The position numbers and the translations under genes are program-made. A DNA stretch of 64,000 nt. It comes from Carya illinoinensis (lineage: Eukaryota > Streptophyta > Magnoliopsida > Fagales > Juglandaceae). The DNA lies in contig NC_056752.1 in assembly GCF_018687715.1 (NCBI RefSeq), forward strand, positions 1,488,001 through 1,552,000, read 5' to 3'. The notes under the pieces are model-generated. The model was not told the DNA's origin and did not search any database. It saw only the letters and a list, made by a program, of their open reading frames with translations. Positions 1 through 11,161 of the stretch are shown here, one piece after another (position 1 is the first letter of the stretch; every line of letters starts with the position of its first letter).

Positions 1-170
1 CCACTCCTCTTTTGGATGAAGGTGAGTGTTTGTCCTACTCCTCTTTTGGAGGAAGGTAGGTGATAGTACTCTTCCTCCTTGGGAGGAGAGAGTGTGGTTG
101 TACTCCTCCTCCTTGAGAGGATGGAGCGTGGGTGTACCTATCTTCTTTGGAAGAAAGGTCGTTTTAGCTC
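1..170. repeat. Degenerate tandem repeat, about 35-50 bp units
   Basis: Four loosely repeated units of the form TACTCCTC followed by TTGGAGGA and a GGTGTG-rich end occur at about 2, 35, 75 and 105. They sit in the putative LINE 3' UTR. The units are diverged and vary in spacing. Confidence 0.5.
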
Positions 171-381
171 TGTTTTAACAGAGCGCTTTCTCTTTTGACT
201 GCTGTCAGGAGAGAAGGTATAGAAGTTTTGACAATGTCTGTCACAAAGAAATCTAGTTTGGCGGGGGAGCCCCTAACAGTTGAGTAGTTTGGCTGATAAT
301 CTAAATTTTCCTGTATTGATTAGTCACAGATGTAACTTCAATTCCAGTGAATGAAATTAAGTCTATTATATAAAAAAAAAA
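1..381 (+). mobile_element. 3' tail of a LINE (non-LTR retrotransposon)
   Basis: This stretch ends in an A-run (372-381). Its last 80 bases (about 295-372) closely resemble two other A-tailed segments, at about 27880-27955 (plus) and at 63045-63125 read on minus. Those three share the theme of a GTCACAG-TGTAACTTCA core, a short AATGAAnTnAAGTCTATT-like end and then poly(A). That is what the 3' UTR of one LINE family would look like. The first 170 bases hold a loose repetition of TACTCCTCTT-GGA-GGA units. No coding sequence is visible; the body would lie left of the window. Confidence 0.6.
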
Positions 382-1738
382 TTGTGATTCAAACTAATTT
401 TCTCAATATAATAAATTTTTCAAAATGCTAAGTCTTCAGAACACAATAAAATTTCATAATAAACTTCGCCAATACACATATAGAAACTCTGATAAACTTA
501 AACCAACATTCTTAAATCATCTCACCCAATGCTTCATAATCTGATTCTTAGCTGAAATATCCAAAATCATCTGAAAAATATTGTGGAGATAAGGGGTAAG
601 TTATCAACAACTCAGTAAGCAAAAGACATATACTAGCATGCAAACATGAGCATTTACAGAGCACAGTATGCAGAACAAAATATTTTCTAGAGTTATCATG
701 CAGAGCAAAACATGTTTTCAAACTTAAGAGAGTGATGGTTTTAAGACATATAAAACCCAGAGTACTTTGGTATAACATAACCTGAACATCATCATCACAT
801 CAAAACAGAGCATCTCACAAAGCAGAGATCATGTTTCACCCCTATGGTAGGGTTGTGCTAGCCCCGGCGGCCAAACCGGGTAGAGATAGATGTGAAATCT
901 TTCGATCCCTTATTATTCTTAGAGACTCGAGTGTGCACATAGGAAAGACCACAAATAAACCACCTTGCTTCCAAAGTGGGTGCATGCAGAGACAGAGGAG
1001 TTGGTACCCACCCAAACAAAGTAAAGCATAACAGAGTAGAGCAAAGATAAAGTCATATACAAAATCAGTACATCATGCCAAAGGTTTTTAGATGCCATAT
1101 TAGAATAAAACAAAGTATCAAAAATATTTAGATCTTTCTCACATACTGAAAAATAAGGTTGGAGCATCTTTCTTAATAAATGCACAAATTTTCATATTTT
1201 TCATATTGCTCTTTTTCACATTTCAGAGACAGCATGACAAAAATATAGCTCATGTCTACACAATGCATGTTAGAAAATATTTTCCCCTTTTCATGCCAAT
1301 TTCATGAGTAATGCAAGGAAACGACCACGGTTGTTTTTCCCAAGTTCTCATTCATAACAAAACATGCAAAATTTTCAGAAAGTCAACCTCAGTTTCAAAT
1401 ATTTGTTTAAAACCTAGCATAGGAACCCCGCTTACCCAAATTTCTTAGCTTTTCAGAAATTATCCAAACCAGTACTGAACGAAAAATCAATCATCACCTA
1501 TAAAAATTCATGTAATTTGAATAAATCTCCAATTAGGCAAATATATCATATTTACACCTGAAATACCTATTGTAATACCTCAAAAACTTAAAATTTCTCT
1601 TAACCTGAAAAATACCACCACTTCCTAAATTCCTCAGTAACACATAATCAAGTTCATACTGAAAAAGCTAACCCAATAAATATTCAGTTAATCATTAAAA
1701 TCAATAAATACACTTGTTTAAAATACTAACAACATATA

Positions 1739-1780
<42 letters not shown>

Positions 1781-3376
1781 GAATACTTTGATTACTATAA
1801 GCTCCCATAAATAAGTCGTGAAAACCTTCTCTCTTAAAATAGGTTTATTTCTTAGAATTAATATAATTATTCAACTTTACAAGAAGTCTAATAATACCCA
1901 ACGCAATTAAATCTTCTTAATTAAAATACTACTAAAATCAACTTGTAAAATTAATACTAAATAATATAACGAAGATACCTTAATGTTTTCTGTGAAATCA
2001 AGTTGTAAATAGATACTTCAAATAATTTAAATAAAATACTATCAGTACAAATACAAATTAATTTGAGACCTAAAACAAGGCCATCATAAAATAGGTTCTA
2101 CTTAAAACAAGCACAAAGAAGAAACTGAACAAAAAAATATTCGGATATAGCCTTCAAATATCAAGGGCATAAATGTAAAACAAACTTCTCTTGCAAAAGA
2201 CAGGTTAACACTTAAAAACAAAATTACCCTACACTTCAGAAATAATACATGAAGGGAACAGAGGGTACGTAAGAAGCTTACACTAAAAAAATAAGACCAG
2301 AAACAAAGCAACACCAAGGGGAAGAAAGATGGCATGCAACGAACATCAGGTTGCTGAAAACATAGAGAGAGGGATATCTGAGAAAGAGTAGGTGATGATG
2401 AGTGAGAAAGAGAGAGACACAGAGAGAGAGAGTAAGTTGAGAGGGTGCCGCCGGCTTACCGTGAGGAAAACGGCGGACCTGGAGTGACGTGTAGTTCCTG
2501 GCGACGCTCTTCGTGCAGGTGGTGATGGCGTGGAGGAGACTGGCGGTGTGGGGTGGCTGGCTTGAGGCCCATGGCAGGGAAGACTACTTCTTATGTTTCG
2601 GGGGTCAAAAATAGGGGCTTCTTCGGTGGTTGATTTCTTGTCATGCAAGCCATGTGCTTGTCATTTCACAAGGTGAAATCGTGGTGGTGATAGTTTACGA
2701 TGGAGGGAGAGGAGAGGGGCAGTAGGTTGGTGCCTGACGAGTTGGTTGGGTGTTGATGAAGATGGTTGTTGCTTGAATGTGGGGCTTAAGTCTGTGTTGT
2801 GGTTCTACCAAGGTTGAGGGTGGCTCGCAGGATGTGTTTCTACAAATGGAAGGTTGCCATGCATTTGAAGAAGGGCTGGCTGAGGGGTGCCTGATGGCAC
2901 TTTTTGTCCAAGTGGCGATTTCATGGAGGAAGCTGGCTTCTTGGCAGCTGTGTGCATGGTTTGGCTTACAGTGGTGAAGCAGGTTCTTATAGATCATGGT
3001 GATAGACTGGTGGTTTGCAGTGAACGGAAGAGACTCTGACAGAGAGAAGACTGAGAGCATGAGATATATTGATAGAGAAAAATGATCTAATTGATGGACG
3101 GGGAATAAAATAATGAAGAGAACATCAAAACAAAAGAGATTCAAACTGTCGAGACGTGAGATGGTGGATATTTGGGTGGAGTGATTTTTAGAATGTGCAG
3201 AAACGGAAAGTGAAAATCGTTGGAAAGATAAAATACAAATGGGAAGATGAAACTCACCTCAAATGACGTCGTGGGGTAGGGGAGGTTACCCAATGTCAAG
3301 TGAAAAGAGGGGAAAATTTATCAGGGCTGGGGGGAGCAGGAGGGGAAAAAAAAAATCCAATGGGTTGGTTGTTACA
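382..3376 (-). mobile_element. LTR of a Ty3/gypsy-type retrotransposon, 3' end cut off
   Basis: Read on minus, it starts at 3376 with TGTAACAACC, a common plant gypsy LTR start. It runs through a pyrimidine-rich leader and, about 2.7 kb further on, reaches a block near 590-640 (CTTACTGAGTTG followed by CTTACCCC) that typically precedes the end of Tekay/Del-type LTRs. The solo LTR at 44721-48492 has an equivalent block (CTTGCTGAGATTTG). The expected terminal CA is not visible because the LINE A-tail abuts at 381, so the LINE probably inserted into or truncated this LTR. ORFs inside it are not recognisable proteins. It could be a solo LTR. Confidence 0.5.
1742..1776. repeat. (AT)n microsatellite
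   Basis: About 17 AT units inside the minus-strand LTR. Confidence 0.9.
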
Positions 3377-3381
3377 ACAAC

Positions 3382-4569
3382 TACCTGGGTTTGCCTACTA
3401 TGGTAGGTAAATAAAAGTATAACACTTTCTGAGGGCTTAAAGAAAAGATTTGGAAGAGAATCAATAGTTGGAAGTTAACCTTTCTCTCTTCTGCAGGAAA
3501 GGAAATCTTGATTAAAAGTGTACTGCAGGCCATACCATCATATATAATGAGTGTATTTAGGCTGCCCACGATGTTACTTAAAGAAATTGAAGCAATGATT
3601 GCAAAATTTTGGTGGAGCCACAAAAAGGATGGTAAAGGTATTCACTGGAAATGTTGGAACAATCTCGGTTTAGCTAAAAGGATGGGAGGGTTTGGATTTC
3701 GTGACCTAAACTATTTTAACATAGCATTACTAGCAAAACAAGTGTGGGGAATTATTCACAAGCCCTCCTCATTGGTGGCTCAAATTTGTAAGGAAAAGTA
3801 CTTCCAAACAAGTCACTTTGTGGAGGCAAAATTAGGCAACTGTCCATCCCAAATTTGGAGAAGCATTATGTCTGTAATGGATTTGATTAAGGTTGGTTTG
3901 GTTTGGAGAGTTGGTAATGGAAAGAGTATTAAAGTATGGAAAGACAAATGGGTGCCAATCCTTTCCACCTTCCAGATTCAATCGCCTCTTACTATGTTGG
4001 ACTCTAATGCAACAATGGATGTTCTAATTGATGAAGAGAGTAAGACATGGAAAAAAGAACTGGTTCATGCTATTTTCAGACAAGAGGAAGCTCAATGTAT
4101 ATGTAGCATTCCTATCAATACTAGGGGGATGGAGGATAAAATCATTTGGGGTTTATCAGACAAGGGGATCTTTTCTATGAAAAATGCATATTTTACTGAA
4201 CTTGTTAAAAAGAAACAAAATGAGGGGGAGTCCTCAGTTAGTGATCAACATGAGGGGCTTTGGAGGAAAATTTGGAGGTTGACAAGCTCAGGCAAGGTAA
4301 AACAATTACTTTGGAAAGCTCTAAATGGAATCTTACCCACCAGAAGCAATATATTTAAGAGAATGATTATAAGCAAGGTTAAACAATTACTTTGGAAAGC
4401 TCTATATGGAATCTTACCCAGCAGAAGCAATCTATTTAAGAGAATGATTATAGATAGTTCAAAGTGCCTAGTCTGCAACATTGAGGAGGAAACAATATTT
4501 CATGTTTTGTGGAAATGTCTAGCTTCAGCTGACATATGGGAGGAGGAAAACAGTCCAGTAAAAAAATGA
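3382..4569 (+). pseudogene. LINE ORF2 fragment: RT C-terminus and zf-RVT region
   Basis: The translation carries the signature linker of plant LINE polyproteins: YLGLP, then GKEILIKSVLQAIPSY, then FWW, KRMGGFGFRDL, FN-ALLAKQ-W, and a zinc-binding part (CLVC ... HVLWKC) at about 4465-4520. The first 120 bases contain stops, and the continuous frame opens at 3508. A frameshift near 4540 moves the remainder (4536-5294) into another frame. An 81 bp in-frame tandem duplication lies at 4292-4453. The polymerase core with YADD is missing through 5' truncation, so the element cannot be active. Confidence 0.85.
4292..4453 (+). repeat. 81 bp tandem duplication (2 copies) in LINE ORF
   Basis: Copy one is 4292-4372 and copy two 4373-4453, with only a handful of differences. 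It duplicates 27 residues beginning KVKQLLWKAL in the zf-RVT region without breaking the frame. Confidence 0.95.
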
Positions 4570-5294
4570 ACCAGAATTATGATGACTTTATGTCTTTATG
4601 GTTTGATCTTCTATGTAGACTAGAAGATGACAAACTGGACTTAGTAGCTGTTGTGTTCCATGGTTTATGGAGAAGGAGAAATGATCTCATTTTTGAGGAA
4701 AAGTTCAAAGGTCCTTCTGTTGTGATTCAGCTGGTAGTACATGAATTGGAGGCTACCAAGCTAGCTCAAGCAAAGAGTAGGTAGATTCAGGGAAGAGTAG
4801 CAGTCGGGAATGTAAGAAGAATCTGGAGACCTCCATTGCCCGACTTTGTGAAGGTTAATGTTGATGCAGCTTTGGACAATAAGCAGGGAAGGATGGGGAT
4901 TGGCATTGTCGTGAGCGATTTCAGGGGGAAAGTTCAAGTGGTGCTAGCTGCCCCAAAGTCTGCTATTAGATCAGCCAATGTTGTAGAGATTTTGGCATTG
5001 TTGCGAGCTGTTTTCCTATGTAATGAACTGGGTTATAGGTAGGTGCTCCTAGAAGGAGATGCAAAGGCAGTGGTGGATGCTGTCAATTCTACTTCTACTA
5101 ACTTCTCCTGGTCAGGGCAAGTGATTGAGGACATCAAGTCTGTTATGTCTTCTCAACCAAATTGGTCTTTATCTTTCTCGGGTAGAGAAGGAAACAAAGC
5201 TGCCCATGCAGCTGCAAAGCTTGCATTATCTTTAGGCTCAAGTATGTATGGATGGAGGAGGTACCTGTTGAGGTCCTCCCCTTCGTTATTTTAG
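4536..5294 (+). pseudogene. LINE ORF2 C-terminus: linker and RNase H (RVT_3)
   Basis: One frame with stops at 4782-4784 and 5040-5042. The linker contains HGLWRRRNDLIFE, the usual W-x-RRN-x2-F box before the RNase H domain. From 4836 the RNase H fold is readable: VNVDAA (first Asp), VVEILALLRA (Glu), EGDAKAVVDA (second Asp) and REGNKAAH. All expected acidic residues are therefore still present. The stop at 5040 is TAG where Gln (CAG) is usual, consistent with C-to-T decay. The domain ends at 5294, just before the A-tail. Confidence 0.85.
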
Positions 5295-5359
5295 ATATAT
5301 CTTGTATTGATTGAAAGTTAATGAATTAAAGTTTCATTTCAAAAAAAAAAGAAAAAAAA

Positions 5360-6367
5360 GAATTGAGGTACTGATGGGCATTGAAGTCTAGATTGTCACG
5401 TTGAAAGCTATAGGTACCTGCAATTATTTTTGGTTGGGGATGGTTTCAGACCTTCTAAGCTCGTTGCTTAATTTAAAAGGGATGTGTGGACTTTCAATTA
5501 CATAGGGACATCTTGGATGAGGCTTGTGTTTGAGGATACCATCACCACAAACTGATTGTTTGTGTTTATGTAGGCATGTGTAAAGGTTGAGCAAACCTTT
5601 TGAATTTTCTTCGTCGAGAATGCTTTAGTATCCATTACCCACACGGAACTTTCTCTACTCGATGTTGACTTGAATATTCTAAAATTTTCAAACCTCCTCA
5701 CATGCTTATTACTAGTCTTGCTTCTCAAAGGAGATCCTTCCATAAATTCCTTGCTAAATGGACCATTTTTTTAAAGGTTCTAATTAAGTCCTTTTTTATT
5801 TTTTTATTATTTTTATTTTTTATATAATCTTTTTGGGACTTTGATATAAAGGAAAATAACATAACACTGCGTTGTTTCAATAGATGAATTTATTTATTTA
5901 TTTTTTAGCCAACCTATTTGTCCAACTTAATGAAAAATTTTGGCTACTCAGTTAGTATTTCGACAAGAGTATTTTGGGGCTATTCTTTTTACAAAAAGTT
6001 ATAAATTTATTTGTGAGTTTTAATAGAAGGATCAACTTGAAGCCAACTCTTTCCTTTTGACCTTCCCATTTTAGTTGCAATTCAATTTTCCTCGATAGTC
6101 ATTTAGCGAAGCACACATTTGGTGCCTAAATGCAACGTCATTAATTACATCAGTTTTCTCTCAATCAGATGCTTACAAAAAAAAATCCAACTTGCACTGC
6201 TTTATCTTTGGGACCACTCCATTATGACTACTCAAAATTTTCTACCCCACGAGCTTGGTGGAATAATTAATATCCAAGTCAAAATCTTTCTTTGATTCTC
6301 ATCAAATTTATTCCATTCTCATATACCCATAAAAATTGAAAAACCAGTAATCCTTACCAGAAAATCC
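5360..6367. other. Intergenic; upstream region of the CrRLK1L copy
   Basis: No gene is recognised. A minus-strand ORF at 5498-5743 matches nothing I know. The last 180 bases (about 6190-6367) resemble the sequence just upstream of the second CrRLK1L copy (17880-18077), including a GGTGGAATnAT block, CCAAGTCA, and the CCTTACCAGAAAATCC that directly precedes both start codons. This is therefore likely the old promoter and 5' UTR. Confidence 0.5.
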
Positions 6368-8826
6368 ATGGAAGTTCTTCCCTCCCATAAGCTTCTTTCC
6401 CGACTCTATCTTCTCTTACCTCTCCATTTCACCGCACTTTTGCTTCTCTCTTTAGCTTACTCTCCTCTTGATAATTACTTTATCAACTGTGGAGCACACT
6501 CCAACACCGACGTCGATACCCGAGTCTTCGTTGGCGACTGGGATTTCTTAGTCGAAAAGGGAGAAGCTATAAAAAACAACAACTCATCAGCAAGCACTTC
6601 ACCGCTCTATCGAGTGGCAAGAATTTTTCAACACCAGGCTTCATATAAGTTCGACATCAACCAGAATGACATATACATTATACGCCTCCATTTCATTATT
6701 TTCATGTCACTGTATACTGATCGTTCTATTCCTCCGTTCAATGTTTCAGTTTCTGGGTTTTCACTTTTGACGAACTATAGCTTCCAAAACGTTACTAGTT
6801 CTTCGAAGATTGAGGAATTCTTGCTCACCATCCCAAAAGGTGAATTTAAAATCAATTTCGTACCCTATGAGCCATCTTCGGCTTTCGTGAATGCCATAGA
6901 AGTCGTTCTTGGCCCCGAGAGCTTCATCCCTGATAAGGCCCCTCACATTACATCTCAAGGAACTAAGAGTGACTACAGTGGTTTGAGCACCAAGGTTCTT
7001 CATAAAATCCATAGGATCGATGTTGGAGGTTCTGCATCCAAGCTCGATGAGTTATGGAGGGATTGGGATTCAGATGATAAATAACTATACCCAAAAGATG
7101 CCATGTATCAATACAAATTTGAAACACCTTATGACCAGGCAAAAAGGATCCCTAGGTATATTGCCCTAGTTTTTGTGTATCAAACAATCAGGTGATTGAA
7201 TATAAGCAGCAACTCCAGTTTACCAAAGGTAAGTTGGAGTTTTCCTGTCAATAAGAATTCTAACAACTTTCGTCGAGTCCATGTCTCCGGCATAATAAGT
7301 GTAAGTACACTTAATGACTATTGGTTCAATCTCTCTATCAATCGAAATTTTAGTAAGGAGATGAATCCTTACGGTATAACAAAAAGGATCGGCGTGGATC
7401 CATTTCATATCGATTTTGTGGTTGATTCAGATGGCTTGGGATTTGTGAATGCTAGTATCATAATCGGCCAAATGGAGGGCTCTTGGATATATAATGCCCT
7501 TTTGACTGGGTTGGAGATTCTAGAGGTAGTGAATGAGTCAGGTTTCATTCCTCATAGGGAAATTGTAGTAGGGAAAAAGAAATATTCCCTTGTTATAATT
7601 GGTTCTGCATGTATTGGGGCATTTTTCATTTTGGTAATATTGGTGGCGTTGGGTTTGAAATTCAGGAAACCAGGGCATGATTAGATTTTGGGAGGGTTTA
7701 GTTCGAATAGCAGGTTGACTCAACGAGCTCCTAGTGCTTCCCTTGCTAATCCTAGTCTAAAGCTTAGTTTAAGGGTACCTTTTTCTGAAATACTAGGTGC
7801 AATGAGGAACTTCAATGCCCAGTTATTGATTGGTGAGGGTGGATTTAGGAAAGTCTACAAAGGAACTCTTAAAAATGGCACCAAAGTGGCTGTGAAACGA
7901 AGTGATCCGCGACATGGGTAGGGTTTAGAGGATTCCAAACGGAGATCATGGTGTTGTCTCGGATTCATCATCGCCATCTTGTTTCTTTGATTGGATATTG
8001 CGATGAACACCGTGAGATGTTACTGGTTTACGAGTTCATGGAAAATAGGATTTTGAGAGATCACCTCTATCATTCAGATGACAATTCTGGGAAGTCAACT
8101 TCAGTGTTTGAATTATCTTGGGAGCAAAGATTAAAAATCTGCATTGATGCAGCAAAGGGCCTACACTATCTACACAGTGGTTCGGCTGGAGGAATCATTC
8201 ACCGTGATGTGAAATCAACGAACATTCTACTTGATGAACATTATGTGGCTAAAGTTGCCGACTTTGGAATTTCGAAATCTGGCCTTCTCGATCGAGACAA
8301 CTTCACCATGGGTGTAAAGGGTAGCTTTGGTTATCTTGATCCAGAATACATTAAAACCCTACACTTGACAGATAAATCTGATGTATAATCCTTTGGAGTT
8401 GTACTTCTTGAAGTTCTTTGTGCTAGACCGGCTATCATACCGTCATCTCGGTTGGATTAGGTGAACTTAGCAGAATGGGGGATGCTGTGGCAAAAGAAAG
8501 GGCAACTCAAGAAGATTATTGATCCGATGCTTGTTGGTAACATTAAGCCAAGTTCATTGAGAATATTTGGTGATACTGCAGAAATGTGTTTGAAGGCATT
8601 TAGTATTGAGAGGCCGACCATGCAGGATGTGTTGTATTACCTAAATTATGCACTTTAGCTTCAAGAAACTAGGATGCCCAGAGAGCCATTTGAAAATAGC
8701 ATGATGACTACCATAACTTCATTGGAGTTGCAGTTTCCGATTGTTTTGAACTTTCCTATTCATGAAGATGTTGATGCGCCCAGTAGAGGGGATGATAGTT
8801 CTAATACAAAGGTTAGTGAAGCCTAA
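6368..8826 (+). pseudogene. CrRLK1L receptor-like kinase (malectin-like), degenerate full-length copy
   Basis: This family comprises plasma-membrane receptor kinases that sense cell-wall state and RALF peptides (THESEUS/FERONIA group). The order is a signal peptide (residues about 1-30), malectin-like ectodomain (YFINCGAHSN, then IDVGGS, W-DW and FVVDSDGLGF), one TM helix at about 7583-7660, and a kinase domain from about 7775. The glycine loop reads GEGGFRKVYKG, with its last Gly changed to Arg. The VAVKR lysine, HRDVKSTNILL, DFG and GSFGYLDPEY are intact. It is a single intron-free frame, as usual for the family, but broken by stops at 7082, 7193, 7682, 7919, 8386, 8458 and 8656 and by a one-base deletion near 7930. 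At least three stops are TAG at positions where the family usually has Gln. It is closest in feel to the At5g24010/At2g23200 type, by memory only. Confidence 0.9.
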
Positions 8827-8960
8827 GTCCATTGGTTTGGGTAAGTATTGTTAGGTTTACATTAACACCTGAATTCATAGCAATATTTAATAATCATTTT
8901 AAAAAACTCAGGAATTTAATAAAAAAAAGCTTTTATTAGTAGTTGTCAATTGCAGTGTTC
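8655..8960 (+). repeat. 3' end of CrRLK1L pseudogene, copy 1 of a partial duplication
   Basis: The last coding stretch (acidic tail with GDDSSN, stop at 8824) and about 130 bases of 3' flank recur at about 9150-9420 with moderate divergence. Confidence 0.8.
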
Positions 8961-9066
8961 CTCACATGACTTGAATTCTTATCACCATGAAATTTGTAAT
9001 ACGCTTTAGTTTGTTGTTTTGTGCTTAAATTATGTATCAATACCACTATGTAATGTGAACATCATT

Positions 9067-9168
9067 TTGTTGGCCTCTTCAATGTTAAAAGTTAGTCTAA
9101 TTGAATTGTAATAAAACTGGATAAACTCTAGTTGAAATTTTGATCTAAAAAAAAAAAAAAGATGCAAA
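9067..9168 (+). repeat. Dispersed A-tailed repeat, copy 1
   Basis: This stretch (TTGGCCTCTTCAATG ... GTTAGTCTAATTGA ... TTGATCT then 14 A) is repeated at 10551-10640 with about 80-85 percent identity by eye, also ending in an A-run. Both are followed by a similar AGAGAACTAGCC stretch. It may be a small retroposon or the 3' flank of the CrRLK1L unit. Confidence 0.6.
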
Positions 9169-9420
9169 AATAGAGAACTAGCCAGTGAGCCATTTCAGGA
9201 CAGCACAACGACTACCACTTCTTTGGAGTTGCGGTGAACTTTTCTATTCATGAAGATGATGATGCATCCATCGGAGGGGATGATAGTTCTGATATAGAGG
9301 TTAGAGAAGTCTAAATCCACTGGTTTGGGTAAGTACTGTCATGTTTGCATTAGCACTGAATTCATAACAATATTTAATAATCATTTGAGATTAATATTCA
9401 GGAATTTAATAAAAAATAAT
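9150..9420 (+). pseudogene. Duplicated 3' terminus of the CrRLK1L pseudogene
   Basis: This second copy of the 8655-8960 segment keeps the sequence around the terminal GDDSSD motif, the stop near 9312, the TGGTTTGGGTAAGTA flank and the AATATTTAATAATCAT flank. A small part of the coding region is deleted. It shows that the CrRLK1L locus underwent local duplication followed by loss of the upstream part. Confidence 0.7.
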
Positions 9421-9824
9421 AAATTTTATTAATGGTTGTTTCAAGGCACGTTAAAATGCTGCTTTCTTTAAAACAATATTAGCTACCACCAGTCACGGTA
9501 TGCATACAGATTACAAGTGAATTTACCTCCAAGATATAATGAAGTCTATAATAAGTTTGTTTGTTTAAGTACGTTATGTACATACAAAATTAGACCTGAA
9601 TGCCTTGAGATTCTACTATTCAACTAAAAGGTTAGAAATCTATTTTTTGCAGAATGAATAGATCTTAATAACAAGTTTTGAAGAAATGAAAATTATTAGA
9701 AGAGAGAGAATTTTGAAATTTCCTTGTAAGATTTTTCAATTCGTAAGCTAATGTGCCTATTTATAAATCACCAAAAGATGTGAATTAAAAGTTATTACGT
9801 TTTGTTTTGTTTTTAATCCATTCG

Positions 9825-9828
<4 letters not shown>
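9421..9828. other. Intergenic, AT-rich
   Basis: No gene or recognisable element seen. Confidence 0.5.

Positions 9829-9857
<29 letters not shown>
9829..9857. repeat. (AT)n microsatellite
   Basis: About 14 AT units. Confidence 0.9.
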
Positions 9858-9860
<3 letters not shown>

Positions 9861-10164
9861 CCTGCTGCCAAGTAACACATATTGTACTAGGTCCAATGGT
9901 TGTGTGCACGTTCACCTACCAGATTGCATTGGTTCGGATCTAGCCAACACGTCCTTCAAGAAAATTTTTCATCAAGAGCGCTGGGCTAGTGGGCTGCACG
10001 CCTCGTGGACCTGCTACAAGGCGCTTGTTGTGCCTTGCGTCTTGGGTTGGCTGGCCACGCACAAGCCTAGGTTCGTATGGAGTCATCCTCTTAATGAAGG
10101 ATTAAAAACCCTTCTTGACAAGGGTGCGGTTTGAATTCCTTCTCACTTGTTCAAATTTAAGACT
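9858..10164 (+). other. Unassigned GC-richer block
   Basis: A locally GC-richer stretch encodes a 76-residue ORF (9904-10134) with no family I recognise and no upstream gene context. It lies between an AT microsatellite and a MITE-like repeat, so a repeat fragment is more likely than a gene. Confidence 0.3.
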
Positions 10165-10336
10165 TGATTTGGATAGTGAGTTGAAAGTTGAATAAAATAT
10201 TATTAGAATATTATTTTTTATTTGAGATTTGAAAAGGTTAAATTGTTTATTATATTTTGTTTGGAAGTTTGAGAAAATTGTAATGATGATATGAGATGAA
10301 ATAAGTTGAAATTATTTTAATATCCAAACTAGGCCT
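10165..10336 (+). mobile_element. MITE-like repeat family A, copy 1 (short)
   Basis: It begins GATTTGGATAGTGAG and ends ATCCAAACTAGGCCT. The body contains TTGAGATTTGAAAAGGTT and a TATGAGATGAAATAAG block. The same body and ends are seen at 16815-17193 (inverted), 31080-31436 and 62627-62790. The outer TTTGGA/TCCAAA ends are inverted relative to each other, as expected for a MITE. Confidence 0.65.
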
Positions 10337-10550
10337 AATTGCTCTACACCTCTAAGCCAAACATCTACTTTGACTTGTAATATAGACCCATTTTATTATA
10401 ACTATAAGCCATATAGCTCATAAAGTTTCCATAATTCATCGCTTTTCAAAATAATTCATAACTTTTAAAATAAATTTTAAATATTAATAATATATATAAA
10501 TATAATTAATTTGAAAATATTTCCAACAACTATTAATGTGATGACTTTTT
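10337..10550. other. Intergenic, AT-rich
   Basis: Nothing recognisable. Confidence 0.5.
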
Positions 10551-10672
10551 TGTCGGCCTTCTCAATGTCAAAGATTCGAAAGTTAGTCTAATTGAGTTCT
10601 AATAAAATGGGATAAACTCCATTTAAAAATTTGATCCAAAAAAATGCGAAAAGTAGAGAACTAGCCCCGCGA
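10551..10672 (+). repeat. Dispersed A-tailed repeat, copy 2
   Basis: Second copy of the 9067-9168 repeat, with one extra 7 bp stretch (GATTCGA). It ends in an A-run followed by the same AGAGAACTAGCC. Confidence 0.6.
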
Positions 10673-10744
10673 GACCCTTAAGCCTCCACTTGAGTGAGCT
10701 TCACACCCGATATCCCTCTAACTAAGCTAAGGGTGACAGCTGAC

Positions 10745-11127
10745 CATATTGGCTTGGTTTTTGACTAAAATCGATGTTGACCGATGTAGGGGATTTGCAT
10801 AGAAGAACCGATAGGACCGATTGATGGGAAAGAAAAATACTGGCCGTACCAACTGCGGCAGTTCTCCGTCCCCCTGGTAGTGAGGTTCGTCTGAGAGTGT
10901 AGAGAGAGAAAGTGTTGCAGTCTAGGAGAGCAGACAGAGAATGAGACAAAATGGAGAAGAAGAGGGAGGAAGAAGATGAGTTCAAATCGAAACGACGCCA
11001 TTTGGTTTAAAATCAAATGGCGTTGTTCCACTTATATATATTTTTTAAATATATTACGTATAAAATGATGGACGTCGTTTCACTTAAACTTAAGTGGAAT
11101 AGCATCATTTTAAATACGATATATATA

Positions 11128-11161
<34 letters not shown>

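Larger units (their letters stand above)
3382..5359 (+). mobile_element. 5'-truncated LINE, 3' half with poly(A) tail
   Basis: This fragment starts abruptly in the reverse-transcriptase C-terminal region (a YLGLP motif at 3382), contains the zinc-binding and RNase H domains, and ends in an A-rich tail at 5340-5359. The 5' truncation and A-tail are typical of LINE insertions by target-primed reverse transcription. It abuts the LTR end at 3376. I could not identify a target-site duplication. Confidence 0.85.

Noticed and set aside
2346..3144. Two minus-strand ORFs of 100 and 149 residues
   Set aside because: They lie within the gypsy LTR leader, are rich in Ser, Pro and His and match no family.
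5498..5743. 81-residue minus-strand ORF in the gap before the receptor pseudogene
   Set aside because: No recognised motif, no neighbouring gene parts, and AT-rich surroundings.
10667..10742. tRNA-like sequence on minus with an A-box-like TTAGCTTAGTTAGAG
   Set aside because: No convincing B box or cloverleaf can be drawn, so neither a tRNA nor a tRNA-derived SINE head can be claimed.
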